Source: Oryza sativa Japonica Group
Lineage: Eukaryota > Streptophyta > Magnoliopsida > Poales > Poaceae
Length of the DNA: 64,000 nt
Direction: 5' to 3'
Assembly (NCBI RefSeq): GCF_034140825.1
Contig: NC_089035.1
Span: 43,020,001 to 43,084,000, forward strand
Position 1 is the stretch's first letter. Each line of letters opens with the position of its first letter. Both the position numbers and the translations under genes were made by a program. The notes beneath the pieces were generated by a model, which was not told the origin of the DNA, searched no databases, and saw only the letters and a program-made list of their open reading frames with translations. Positions 12,401 to 23,229 of the stretch are shown here, one piece after another.

Positions 12401-13377
12401 ATACAGTAGTATAAAATTATGATTTTCTACTTGATTGCGCCCTTCCTTTATACAGTTTCAGAAAGCTTAGATGAGCTTGTTTCTGCCGTATCGTACAGAC
12501 TGGGAATGGAAAAAGAGAAGATTAATCTTCTGGTAAGAGCAGAACTGCGTTGTACTTATACACGCGATTTAGGTACAGTAATATGTAGTGCTTAAGATAT
12601 ACAAGATCGAACATGTTAAAACCAAGCCCATTCTGTTTTGTTGATTGGCACTTCATTTTCCCTGTTCATTCAGAATATATTTTTCAGTAGTTTTAAAGGA
12701 AACTTTTACTACAAAACGGCTTTTAAACCGAGCTTGTTTATGCAATGTTACTCCAAGTGAACAAGAAGCCAAGCAAGCATGTGGTTGGAATCTGTTTATC
12801 GGACCTCTCTAGCTTTTACATCTTACCGTCTTGGAATCTGAATCTTAGCCCTTGTTTAGTTCCCAACTTTTTCTTCAAACTTTCAACTTTTCCATCACAT
12901 CAAAACTTTTCTACATACATAAGCTTTCAACATTTTCCTTCAAACTTTCAATTTTAGTCAAACTTACAATTTTGACGTGGAACTAAACACACCCTTACTT
13001 GAATCGCATTGAGCAGTATGATGACGATGAAGGTGACAGGGTGGTTCTGACCACCGACGGTGACCTCAGTGCGGCAATTCAGCATGCGAGATCAGCTGGA
13101 TGGAAGGTCACAACTGAGCATTCCTTTATTAGTTTGTTACTGTTCTTGCAGCCTCCTAGCTGCGGCATTCCGCTAATTTTTGGAGGTTGTTTTTCCTGTT
13201 CAGGTTCTGAGGCTGCATATGGATGAGCCCTGGAGCAATGGGGAGCACACCACATCGCTTGTAAATACTTCACCGGTGAAAACAGGGCGGTCATTTCTCC
13301 GGCTAGGCATCGCAGCTGGTGCAGTTGCGGTTGCCAGCATGGGGGTAATCTTCTACTTGAAACGTTCTGAACTATAA
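9479..13377 (+). CDS. CBS domain-containing protein with PB1 domain (CBSCBSPB type)
   Basis: The gene has fourteen exons: 9479-9621, 9759-9921, 10266-10398, 10736-10906, 11024-11102, 11181-11294, 11433-11499, 11605-11710, 11780-11838, 12044-12147, 12237-12358, 12456-12532, 13017-13106 and 13204-13377. Phases agree at every junction and give 533 residues. A Ser/Pro/Ala-rich N-terminus is followed by four CBS motifs as two pairs (about residues 53-175 and 220-345), a PB1 domain (about 395-483, with the acidic YDDDEGDRV segment) and a C-terminal hydrophobic segment (LGIAAGAVAVASMGVIFYL) that should anchor it in a membrane. CBS pairs usually bind adenosyl ligands, and PB1 domains mediate pairing with other PB1 proteins. 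The function of this plant family is little known. Intron 8 starts with GC, not GT. The same frame stays open upstream to an ATG at 9140. I prefer 9479 for its start context (GCGATGGCC) and the usual short N-terminus of the family. Confidence 0.93.
12848..12994. mobile_element. Tourist-like MITE inside intron 12 of the CBS gene
   Basis: The 147-bp element has termini GCCCTTGTTTAGTTCC and GGAACTAAACACACCC (inverted) and is flanked by TTA at 12845-12847 and 12995-12997. These are the terminal sequence and 3-bp target duplication of Tourist/PIF-Harbinger MITEs. It is close to the 3' acceptor of the intron (exon at 13017) without disturbing it. Confidence 0.85.
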
Positions 13378-14296
13378 TTAATTCCCACACATACATCAAC
13401 ACATCAACATTGTAAAGATTACTTCTTCTCCGGAAGGTGAGATGTGTTGTATACGTAGGAGACAAACACGTCAAACATCAGCAATAAGGCGTGGACTATG
13501 GTTAGAAAGAATTTCCACGTGCTAAAGCTTGTAAGATTGGATGGTGTTTCATTCAATTTTAGATTGGTTTATTTTGAGACAGATGGAGCAAAGATTTTTT
13601 TGAGGTTTTTTTTCTTGAGTTTTCTTGTTTCAGCCTTCCTACCCTTTTTGCAACCTTGTGTGATATAAATAAGGGATTCAACCAGCTTGGAAAATTTTCT
13701 TGTACACGGAAATTGTATTCCAGTCAAAATCCGTTTATCAAGCATGTGGGACTACTGAATTTTTTGAACCAATCTTCGTATCAGTCTCCACTGCATGTTT
13801 GTATTCGTGAAACTTCTCCATTTGATGCGCCTCCTCCAAAGCATCACTTCAATCTCTGAAATTTCCATAACAAAGTTGAGAGGTTTCAAAATTCAGGTTG
13901 AAAAGTGAAAACTAGACTTTTGGAAAAACGCTAACAAGTGTAAATTATACTCTTTCTATAGGGCAGAGAAACAACAGTCAACAGCATATGTTTTTTTGAT
14001 AAGAGAGAGAGAGAGAGAGAGCGCGCGCGCATACATAGTGGTTGATCAATCAAAACAATCTGTTTTGCAATTTCAATCTTCCTCGCAGCATACTTCCACA
14101 TGGTCATCATTAAGAAAATTCAAGAAATATCGTTGATAAACATCCAATTTCAATAAATATCATTGATAAGTACTAGTTTTATAAAATGCTATCGTACGTG
14201 AGTTTTTTTTTTTAAAAAAAAACCTCTACATCGAGTGCATGCGCGGCGGCACGATCACCACCTGTTGTGAATCTGTGATCGAGTTGTAAAAGCGTA

Positions 14297-14333
<37 letters not shown>

Positions 14334-14656
14334 CGTGGATTGATTATGCTCATGAGCATCTGGAATTCGGTACACAGATAAAATATAGTGAAAAAGTGCC
14401 CTACATAAAAACTGATCCTATCTACTATAGAAAACAGATTTATATTCGTTAAAAAAACTAGATTCATAATAATATCCTAACCATAGTAGTATAACAAGCT
14501 CCACCGCTAGATTGATGTATACTAAATCAAAAATATATGTGGGATGTGGGATTTAAACTCAAGATCTCTCACCTCAGTCCTCACACATGTTACCATCCCA
14601 CCTACTACACATATATGACTTGGATAGAGATGCTTTCTTTTTAACTAACCTTGAAA
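13378..14656. other. Intergenic stretch with two GA/GC microsatellites
   Basis: This contains the 3' UTR of the CBS gene and then AT-rich DNA. Two (GA)n tracts, each followed directly by a GC-alternating run, lie at about 14004-14030 and 14301-14335. No gene is supported. Confidence 0.65.
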
Positions 14657-14779
14657 ACATGTTTAGTACCGGTTGGTAACATTAACCGGGACTAAGTTTT
14701 AGTCCCGGTTAATGTTACCAACCGGTACTAAACATGTATTTTTAGTATCGGTTGGTAACATTAACCGGGACTAAAAATG
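14657..14779. repeat. Perfect 38-bp palindrome plus a third arm copy
   Basis: The arm at 14657-14694 is the exact reverse complement of 14700-14737, with a 5-base loop. The arm contains GTACCGGTTGGTAACATTAA and ends in CCGGGACTA. A third, slightly altered copy in the orientation of the first arm follows at about 14741-14779. 'TTTAGTCCCGGTT' motifs are common in rice MITE families, so this is probably a compact inverted-repeat element. If transcribed it would form a long perfect double strand. Confidence 0.85.
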
Positions 14780-14826
14780 TTTATAAGGACTTGTACTCTT
14801 AGAACCGGTAATAAAGCATTTTTAGG

Positions 14827-15050
14827 CTGTGTTCGTTACTTATGTAGGGGAGCAAATCCCTCTCGCACGGAAAACAGAGCGGTTTATTAGCACGTGATTT
14901 ATTAAGTATTAGCTATTTTTTTTAAAAAATGGATAATATGATTTTCTTAAGCAACTTCGTATAGAAACTTTTTTTTTAAAAAAACATACCGTTTATTAGT
15001 TTGAAAAACGTGCGCGCGGAATACGAGAGAGAGGGGTTGGGAACATGGAG
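14827..15050. repeat. Probable MITE (GGCTGTGTTCG type)
   Basis: It begins with GGCTGTGTTCGTTACTTATG, carries the 'aaacagagcggtttattagc' and 'gcacgtgatttattaagta' blocks frequent in rice repeats, and ends near GGGGTTGGGAACATGG, roughly the inverted start. The ends are not precisely defined. Confidence 0.5.
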
Positions 15051-15974
15051 CAAAGTACTGGTTTTTAATCTAGCTGAAATATTTTTGTTTTTGGTACCAC
15101 AAAGAAAGATCAGTTCTCCAGTAGTGATTACACACACTGTAACAGGGAAAAATATATAAATATGATAAACTAAAATTAGAATTATTTGGGGGAAAAATTA
15201 TTTTCACTCTGGATCCACTCGTCTCAGTTCTTTACCTCGTTAAGAGAAAGAAAACTCAAATGATTGAGAAAATATAATAGCTCGTAATAGTTAATTTTGA
15301 AGAAATCGTGACATAGAGCGGTGTAGGCTCGGTATGAACACCAGCGACTACTTGTTGACATTGCTGTCAAGTGTCAACTTATTTATTATTTCTTATTTTT
15401 GAAACCGAGCCTGCAATTGCTGGTGCATGGCCTCGTCGAGAACCTATGGGAGCATTTTCTCCTTCACGCGCACGACGTTATCTGCTCAAGGATGACATGC
15501 GGCGATTTTGATGGTTTTGCCCAAGACTAACAGACACATAAACACATCTAGTAAAGATAAACATAAACACAAAACACACTTGTATAGAAGGAACTCTGCT
15601 AACTCAGCTCAACTCAAATTCTCATTCATATTTACAAAGCCTGACATATATATAGGTTAGTTGCAGCTAGTGCATCATGTAATTAATTAGGACCAGTACT
15701 ATAATATCCCATATATTGCCTCTAAAAATGTCACATTAGATTGAGTGACGAGGTGGAGAAAAGAAGTGAGGAGAGAGATGATGAGCCACCCCTAAATCAA
15801 GATTCAAGAGGCAACCTAGCTCCACACAAATTTTAAGAAATGTGTGAAAATATTAGAGATATTTGTATTTGTATACTAGGGGTGATACATTGTATGGGTT
15901 GTCTCTTAGTTCATGAGTAAATAAAATAGATAAATTTGGAGATGGTAGTTACATCTAACATAGCACTTGCCCTT
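15051..15974. other. Intergenic stretch, no supported gene
   Basis: AT-rich sequence with only short, unsupported open frames. I see no recognisable element boundaries. Confidence 0.55.
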
Positions 15975-16507
15975 AGAGCAAGTTTAATAGTATAGCCCAT
16001 TATTGCCTCCAATTCATCTATAGCCAATCTAATAGCCAATTCATACAATAGTTGCTTACTATACTATTAATATATGGTCCCACTTGTCATACACACATTG
16101 CGCCTTGAAGTCCGTGCTACAGCTGGCTAAGATCTGTAGCACGCTGCTATTCTCTCTCATCTCTTATCTCATGAAAATATGTTTGCAGCTAGGTAATAAT
16201 CTGCTATTGTACCTGCTATAGCAGGCTATAAGCCAGCTATAACCACGTATTGAGAAGAAAAGAGAAGAGAGAGAAGAAAGCAGCTATAACCACGTATCGA
16301 GAAGAAAAGAGAAGAGAGAGAAGAAAGCGGACTACAGATTTGTAGCCAACTGCAACACGGACTCCAAAATATTATGTGTCTATGAGAGGTGGGACCGGAT
16401 ATTAATGGTGTATTATATTTTTATAGTTAACTATTGTGTGAATAGGTTATTAGATTAGCTATAGATGATTTGGAGCTAATAGTTGGCTATAATATTAAAC
16501 TTGCTCT
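15975..16507. mobile_element. MITE with AGAGCAAGTTTAATA termini
   Basis: The left terminus (AGAGCAAGTTTAATAGTATA then GCC) and the right terminus (GGC then TATAATATTAAACTTGCTCT) are inverted repeats with one mismatch in 23. The element is 533 bp with no coding capacity. It contains a recent 47-bp tandem duplication (16234-16280 and 16281-16327). A truncated relative is at 345-547. No clean target duplication is visible, because another element abuts the right end. Confidence 0.75.
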
Positions 16508-16692
16508 GGGCCTGTTTGGCACAGCTCCAGCCAAACAGTTTCAGCTACACCAAAACTGGGAGTGAAGTTTGGTGGAGCTCTCTCACAAAATGTACTAGAG
16601 TTGTGGAGCTGGGTTTAGGCAGCTCCACAACTCCACTCCAGACTTAATTCCTGAAGTTATATTTAGGAGTTGGAGTTGTACCAAGCAGACCC
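16508..16692. mobile_element. MITE with GGGCCTGTTTGG termini
   Basis: The 185-bp element starts GGGCCTGTTTGGCACAGCTC, and its right end is the inverted version (GAGTTGTACCAAGCAGACCC). It sits directly against the right end of the previous MITE. No target duplication could be read, so the superfamily is uncertain. Confidence 0.65.
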
Positions 16693-17798
16693 TTAGCGTG
16701 TCTTGGCTTTGTTGCTCTCTGCACACACAAGAACGGCTCCTCGGTTCCCTTGCATGCATGCAAGCAAGCAATCAATGACATACACACGATACTAGCCAGA
16801 AACTATTCTAAACTGAGAGAATACTGAGAGAATGTTTACTCGTTGTTTATATGTGACTTAAATGATTATCAAACTTTTTTAAAATAAAAATCAACAAGAT
16901 AGTTTAATAGGAGTATGTGATAGATCGCTCCATAAACATGCAATATATCAATTTTAACTTTTACATATTGCAAAAAAAATAAATTTAGTTGTGAACATAT
17001 ATTAACTAGCTGTAGTTTAATTTGTTTTTTTTTCGTTGTGACTTATTTTAACTTGTATATTTGCGGAGCTTTAAACTATCTTTAAGAGTTTAAAATCCTC
17101 TCTGATACTAGCGCTTCGATTGACACACTTTGACTACTTAGCTTCCCTATACATGTGTGTTCACCATCATTTTTCTATATGCAGGTCATTTTCAGGACAG
17201 CTTATTGGCTCCGGTTTTGGGCACAACTACAGAGGTGTGATGAAGATGAAGAGTTTCTGAAAGTTGTATGCCGAAAATTGGAGAGCACGGTTATACAACT
17301 TTTTGCCAATTATGATTGGAGATTTACAAGTAGACTTCAATAATCGTGATCTCCGTACGTTAGGTTGGTTTCTTTGTTTTTCTCTTATATTTACACTATA
17401 TTCATCATGAAAACTAATATGTAATAATTGGCTGTAGCTTTTTTGAGTAAAGGCTGGGATATTATATTTTATTATCTTAAAAAAAAATACATGTGTGTTC
17501 ACAGCTGGCACATACATACCGCACGCCCACCCTCCCTCAGGAGGGCTCTGGTGGCGTTTCCCATTCCGCGCGCACCACACTGCCGGTCTCGTCGACATCG
17601 ATCATTCTCGCTCCGCCCAGCCACCGCCTCCATCTCGACCTCGAGCCAGCCCCACGCCGGGAGAAACCGACAAGAAATGAGAAGGAGCAGGGAGGCTGAC
17701 CAGGGGTCCCACGCCTTAATCACGCGCACCGTGGCTTGACAGTTGGCAAAAGGATAGGAGGGTCATTTCGGCGACGCGACCGAGACCGAGACCGAGTC
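16693..17798. other. Spacer and probable promoter of the IRE1-like gene
   Basis: AT-rich DNA to about 17490, then a GC-rich stretch (17500-17830) that looks like a promoter and 5' UTR. A TAGGGTTT telo-box-like motif lies at 17799-17806, followed by a plausible non-coding first exon with donor near 17841. No independent gene is supported. Confidence 0.5.
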
Positions 17799-18277
17799 TA
17801 GGGTTTTACTAGTACTCTTCATCCGCTTGCCGGTCGCCGCCGGTGAGCGTCCGACTCCTCGTCTCGCCGTGGTACAGCAGCGACTTCCAATTCTTGATGC
17901 TGAACCGCGCCGCTTCCGGTGAGATTTTGCAGGCTCGTCGACGGTTGCGGAGCGTTCTGCGGCGGAGCTTGGCGGGGCGATTTGGGGGCGAGGTTTTGCG
18001 GGTTCTTCGACGGTTGCGGGCGTTGAGCGGCGGAGCTGTGGGTGAGTGTAATTCTACGTTTTTCTTGCCAAGATTTCTGCTTCGCAGCCTGAATTGTATG
18101 GCAGTTTGCCTGAATTGTATAGATGGGCTTGTTTAATTTACGTGTTCCAGACCTCTTGAAGGTGAGCTGATAACCCGGTGTCTGGGTGGTTAACTATCGT
18201 ATATATGTAATGACGGGATAGTGAAAATACATCATAAGCTGATGCGTGCAATTACTTCGTATTGACAGGACAGCCAC

Positions 18278-19850
18278 ATGGAGAAAAGTCGGGACAAGGT
18301 CAACATTACCCCAGATCTGAACAAAGGAAAAGAAACGGTATATGCACTATTGCAGTTTTTTTTTAATATGAACTGCATGCCCACCCCCTCCCCTTTCCTT
18401 TTTTTTTTGTTTTGTAATATGGGATCTAATAGTAGGTACATCAACAGGTGATTCCATTGCATATCACCCGATTAGATATGAGGGAGGTGGATCAATCTAG
18501 TTATGTGGCTAGACTAAAGCTCAAGAAGCCTTCTAATATTCCACCTTCCACTTTACCTCTGCACTTGCCAGTGATAGGTTTGGATGTGAATAAACCAGAT
18601 AACCTACACTGTCTGATGATTATGCAAAATGTTAAGCACAGGAACGTTTTGCAAATGGAGGCAGTGAAACAAATAGTAATTGGAGAGGCAAAAACACCAG
18701 TACTAGCTATGTTTGTTGAATCTTTTACTGGGCGTTTGCCAGCACTGCTTCGAAAAATGAAACTGGGCGGCATGTCTGACATTCTTCCTTCGGTTGAGCT
18801 TGCTGACGTAGTCAGATAAAACTTACTTACTTTTCTTTAAAACTGTGCCTAATGCTCTCAATGTTTGTAATGTAATTTATGTGTATATGCACTAAAATAT
18901 AAATCATTGCAGGCAAATCATTGAGGGGTGGGAGGAGCTTCGAGTAAATGGGCTTTATCATGGAAATATCTGCTTGGAAAATGTATATTATTGCAAAGAT
19001 AATGAAAAGATCACCATCAAACTTGCAAACTTCCAAAGCAAAGGTGAACCTATTAACAAGTATAGGGTATGTTAGCGAGATAGTTTGACATACAGATATA
19101 ATAAAACTTGCATTTCCAGGTGCAATGAGTAAAGAGGCAGCACAATTGGAAGATATCAATGCAATTGGTAGGATGCTTAAGTCTATTTCCGCTCTGGCAA
19201 AGATAGGCGTACCCCATCAAGCAGAACGATACATGTTAGTTGATCACCTGGCAATGAATTTGGAGTTTCTTGCAAACACGTAAGTACGTTGCGTTCATTG
19301 AATCAGTATTGTCTGCCTAGTCTTTGCATGTTAGCCTTATACACACATTTTTTTTTCAGCCAGCAAATAGGAACAATCAAAGACGTGATTCTAGATCATG
19401 TTTTTTTCTGGTTTAAAGAAAGGAGGAAGAGATTCTTCATCTATGATATCCCAAAGGCCTTAAAAGATGCTGCATTCTGTAACAATGTCCGCAGAGGACA
19501 AACATGTGTTCTGGAATGGGACAAAAAGCCACATCACGGACTTCTAGGCTCAATGAACAGGTATAGGAAAACAAATTTGAATTTGCCTGCTTATGATGGA
19601 AATGACCCAATTCAGAATGTGAAATTTGTGAGTGGAGCATACACGCATGAAGAGGAGGTGCAGGTATATTTGTTCACACAAATATAAATTGGTCTGATAC
19701 AATCACAAAAGGAAGTTATGGTATATTATGAAAATTTTGTTATTATAGGATGATCTTACATTTAATGGGATGTCCTCAACTGTTGATGAAGCTGTTCAAT
19801 CTGAGCAACCAATGTTATGCCTCAACCTATACAAATGCCTGTCACCCGAG
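18278..19850 (+). CDS. IRE1-like pseudokinase with KEN-like C-terminal region (probably disabled)
   Basis: Exons at 18278-18337, 18448-18815, 18913-19043, 19120-19279, 19360-19663 and 19749-19850 join in frame. The last exon or exons are uncertain (candidates at 20089 on and 20631-20702). The kinase-like part has a HRNVLQMEAVKQI segment matching the 'HPNIVR..GVE' region of IRE1. The catalytic loop reads HGNICLEN, so the HRD Asp is lost. The DFG position reads NFQ. The C-terminal part (VILDHVFFWFKERR, then LEWDKK, MNRYRK and LCLNLYKC) follows the order of the IRE1/RNase L KEN ribonuclease domain, but the catalytic RN..NHY segment is replaced by VSGAYTH. There is no luminal sensor or transmembrane part. 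The second junction (after 18815) begins ATAAAAC instead of GT, and without splicing the frame stops at once, giving a 144-residue product. This is a host-derived pseudoenzyme gene or a recent pseudogene. Confidence 0.65.
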
Positions 19851-20630
19851 GTATGTGGACTCCATTTCTATCTTTGGTTTAGTTTATTATGTCATAAAAA
19901 TGTATATATGAATATTTATCAAATGCTCTGTTTGTTAAAGAGTTCTAGTAGTATATAATAAATTGAGTGACACATATGGCACATGACAGTTACTGATGAA
20001 TAAGGAAGTTTATTGCCATCAAATGACATTTTTGTAGTTTCCTCTCAACATGGACAAGTATTATCGTTTGTTTGTTTGCTTGAACAGCTTGAGTTTAGTG
20101 GATGCGCTCAGCTTTCTCATGTTATTGTGGTTTTCAATCTGGATTCACTTATTCTGTTATGTTTTGATCATACTGCCCTTGTGACCAATTGTTGCAGACC
20201 ATTTGGACTTATGCATCCCTTTATACCTCCTATCTCCTTATAAGACTCGTGTTTATTAAGTTCCTTTTTTGTAATAATAACATCTCCTTATTGAATAACT
20301 GAACTCATAAATTAGGTATATATGGATGTTGAGTAAAGAACTATTTGAAGTCAGATGGAAATATGTAATTATGAGAATGTTGTATTGTCATGTAGGGGCC
20401 TTTAGCCAATCAAAGTTAGGATTCACTTTTTTTTTTTGTTGTTTGCCTGATGATAAATCTGTTTTTTTTTTTTTGGAATATCCATTGACCAGGTATACCT
20501 TAGTGTATTACTTAGGTTATGTACCATCATTTTTCAGTAAATACATAATTACCATCACTTGTATTGAATACATAACTATTGCCGATGCTCTCCTAATGGT
20601 CTTGTTGATATTACTATGAGAAAATTGGCA

Positions 20631-20702
20631 GTAAGAAGATTGAAGGAACTCAGGTGCCGCTCAGGAACCTCGAGCTGGTGTTGGTTAACAAGTCCTGTGT
20701 TT
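20631..20702 (+). other. Possible terminal exon of the IRE1-like gene
   Basis: After a TTGGCAG acceptor, a frame reads KKIEGTQVPLRNLELVLVNK and ends at a TAG. Its phase does not join directly to the exon ending at 19850, so an intermediate exon would be needed. It is listed as a candidate only. Confidence 0.25.
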
Positions 20703-21019
20703 AGTGGAAACGCCAGTATTTTTGTTCAGTAAAATAGATGTTGGCAGTGGTCGCGAAAAGACAATCAGATGATGTAATCAGTACATGCCTTCCATGCTGG
20801 TCTCCCCAGCATGAACACCTTTTCTGCGAAAAAGGAAACGATATCCTTTTTTTTGTTTTATCCCTTTTTTGACTGCCGTGTACGGAGTAGTATTACTGTT
20901 ACACATGCTCCAAATCCAGTCCACAATATTATACTAGCTGTCTTTTTAGGTTTTTCCTTTGGACGTCGTGTCCTAGTGAAGTGAAGGAAGAAATGAGTAG
21001 TTATGAGGTTTATCGCTTC

Positions 21020-22250
21020 TTTTTTTTTGAAAACCAAGCTTTTATATTAACTAGAAGCATAGTACATGCTTGATAACACAGTTTGCTCCCTTAAAATTGT
21101 TCTTGAGAGCTGAAGCAAAGCACATTCGATTGGGATAAGCAAGGTGAGAAATGTTTTGGCAATCAAAGATCGGATTTGCCCTTTCTAAAAGTCTAGCTTC
21201 TTTTGTTAATTTGTCAAGCATTTTGTTAATCTCTCTTGGAATCCAGTAAACCTTCATAAAATCCTGTGGAAAGTCAATTATCATTTGGGACCATAACGGT
21301 CGTAGGCTCCAATGTCCTGAGTCTGGTTCGAAATCCTTCTTCTTGATGGTATCTGCAATCGTTGCATTGTCCATGAGGAAAACCGTACCTGCAAAGTCAA
21401 GACATTTTGCTACCTCCAAAGCAAACTGTAAAGCTATTAATTCAGCTTGCAAGGGCGAGCTAGCAGAAGTGCTGAAGGCCTTAATAAAGATTGCATTATG
21501 ATTAGTTGGCATATGAAAGAAAACACCAACTCCTGTCAAACCCTCTCCCCAAGCAGCATCAATGCAGCATCCATTCCCTTGTGGAATTGGCTCTTTTTTC
21601 CTGCTCTGTTCTCCTGGGGGCTCTTCATCCTGTAAACAATCATTAGATAGAAATTTGTGGTAGCTATTCGCCATAGCCTCAGCTTAAAAACACACTTGAG
21701 AGGGCTCTCTGAATTTTGCTTGAAATTTGAAGTCATTCCTGGCTTTCCAGATATGCCACATAAGGGCTAGAATCCTGCAAAGACCTATATTGCCATTGCC
21801 ATTATTTATCATGAAAGAAATGATGTGAGCCATCGGTGCATTATCAGGAAATCTATCAATAAAGCAATTCAGGTCAGATATCATTCAAACCAGTTTCAAC
21901 CTGTCCACATCTGCAACAATTTTCAGAAATGTCATTGATCCTGTGACGGAGTCTGCCAGCTCTGGGAAGTGCTTCCCTGATGAGCCTCCAAGCAAAAATT
22001 TTTACTTTTGGAGGGATTATCTTGTGTTTCCAAATTTGTTTAATCACAGCAATAACCTGCCTACTTACCTGGTGGGTGATAGGGTTATCTCTCTTCATGA
22101 ATTCCTTATAAGCACTCTTTGTGTTGCAGTCACCAATCCTACTGTGCTTCCAGTATAATCTGTCTTCGCTGTCACCTGGCATGATTTGAACCTGCAAGAT
22201 TTTATTGGCAGCCTCCTCCTCCTCCTCCTCCATTTCTTTTTGTTTGACGA
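21020..22250 (-). mobile_element. 5'-truncated LINE (zf-RVT and RNase H parts)
   Basis: On the minus strand the order is: a reverse-transcriptase zinc-binding region (YWKHSRIGDCNTKSAYKEF, then PPKVKIFAWRL and CCRCGQ), a linker with MWHIWKARNDFKF, and an RNase H domain (CIDAAWG, AELIALQFAL, LMDNATIADTI, YWIPREINKMLDKLTKEA). A run of T on the plus strand at 21020-21028 marks the poly(A) end. This is the 3' part of an L1-type plant LINE that lacks the endonuclease and reverse transcriptase. The frame changes between the zinc-binding and RNase H parts, so it is dead. The 5' limit is placed where similarity fades, near a CTC-rich stretch. Confidence 0.85.
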
Positions 22251-22773
22251 CCAACGTCATGAGATGGAGGTAATATAGTAGTAGTATATGTGTTTTGTAT
22301 GTATGGCAGTAAGGGCGGCAGCGGGAGGAGAGGCCATGATTGTCTTCGTGGTCGCCTTTCTCCATTGTTTTTTTCTTTCACTGGAACACCGCCCGAGGAA
22401 ATTCCTTTGGTTTTTGTTTTTCCATTTCTCGTCACTTGGTTGTTTAATTTGTTTGTTTGCTCCCTTGGGTTTGTTAATGGCGTTGCGGCGATGTGTTGAC
22501 ATCTCTGCTCGCTCTGCTCCCCGCCATTAATTGCTCCTGCTGCTTGCTACTAGCGAGACAACGAAGAAATCGGAGGATTTGGGTTTGAATTCAAATCGGT
22601 GTGTCTTTTTTGACTGCTCGTGGTTGGTTTCTTGTTTAGCTGGATTTGGTGCAAAAGCGGAGATATTTTTCTTACTACGTTTTAGCCTCCTTTTGGTGAA
22701 TCTTTGTTTGGTTCAAGAAGAAAATCAAGAAATCGCCATGGTGGCCGGTTAGCTGGTGCACAAGGTATTGTCC

Positions 22774-23200
22774 ATGGCGACGTCGTCGTCTAGGAAGATG
22801 AAGCCAGTGACGAGCAGCGGCAAGGGCGGTGCGTGCGGCGGCGGAGGGGGTGGATGACGGAAGGTCGACATCCTGTCGTTCGAGGTGGCCAACGCCATGT
22901 CGCGCGCCGCCAACCTGTACTGCTCGCTGTCGGACGCCGAGGCGGCGCGGCTGCGTGCCGGGCGATGACGCGTGGCTCCTGGCGCTCACGCTCCTGCCTC
23001 GGCAGGTGGTGCATGCTCTAGGCGCTCCTCGGGTTTGACCACGTCTACGCCGGCTGCTCCGACGCCGCCGCGATCTCCTCCCGCTGACGCCCTCTCCGCC
23101 TCGACGGCGGCGGCGGCCTCGCTCCGGGCGCCGTCACCGCGTTGCTCGCCGCCCACCCGGGCCCAGTCACCTCGGCGCGCACCTTGGCCTCCCTAGAGGG
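22774..23200 (+). pseudogene. Broken fragment of a DUF3475/DUF668 (PSK-simulator-like) gene
   Basis: The ATG at 22774 opens MATSSSRKMKPVTSS and then stops at a TGA after 27 codons. In the shifted frame KVDILSFEVANAMSRAANLY is followed by CSLSDAEAARLRA, a good match in pattern to the start of plant DUF3475 domains (ILAFEVAN..S..L..SLSD). Further pieces (PGDDAWLLALTLLPRQVV, then GFDHVYAGCSDAAAIS) lie in other frames. At least three frame breaks therefore separate recognisable parts, and the DUF668 half is absent. The 5' flank (22300-22770) looks like a leader and intron of the parent gene. It lies directly against a Mutator-type terminal repeat, so it may have been carried by a mobile element. 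Confidence 0.7.
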
Positions 23201-23229
23201 AATAGGAAAGAAGAGTGGAGTGAGACGAG

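Noticed and set aside
17843-18136. 97-codon frame MSVRLLVSPWYSS... as the N-terminus of the IRE1-like gene
   Set aside because: It is Arg/Leu-rich from a GC-rich leader and does not join in frame to the kinase-like exons. The ATG at 18278 does.
22288-22530. Open frame of 80 codons with hydrophobic residues
   Set aside because: It lies in what looks like the leader or intron of the captured DUF3475 gene. T-rich sequence explains the hydrophobic translation.
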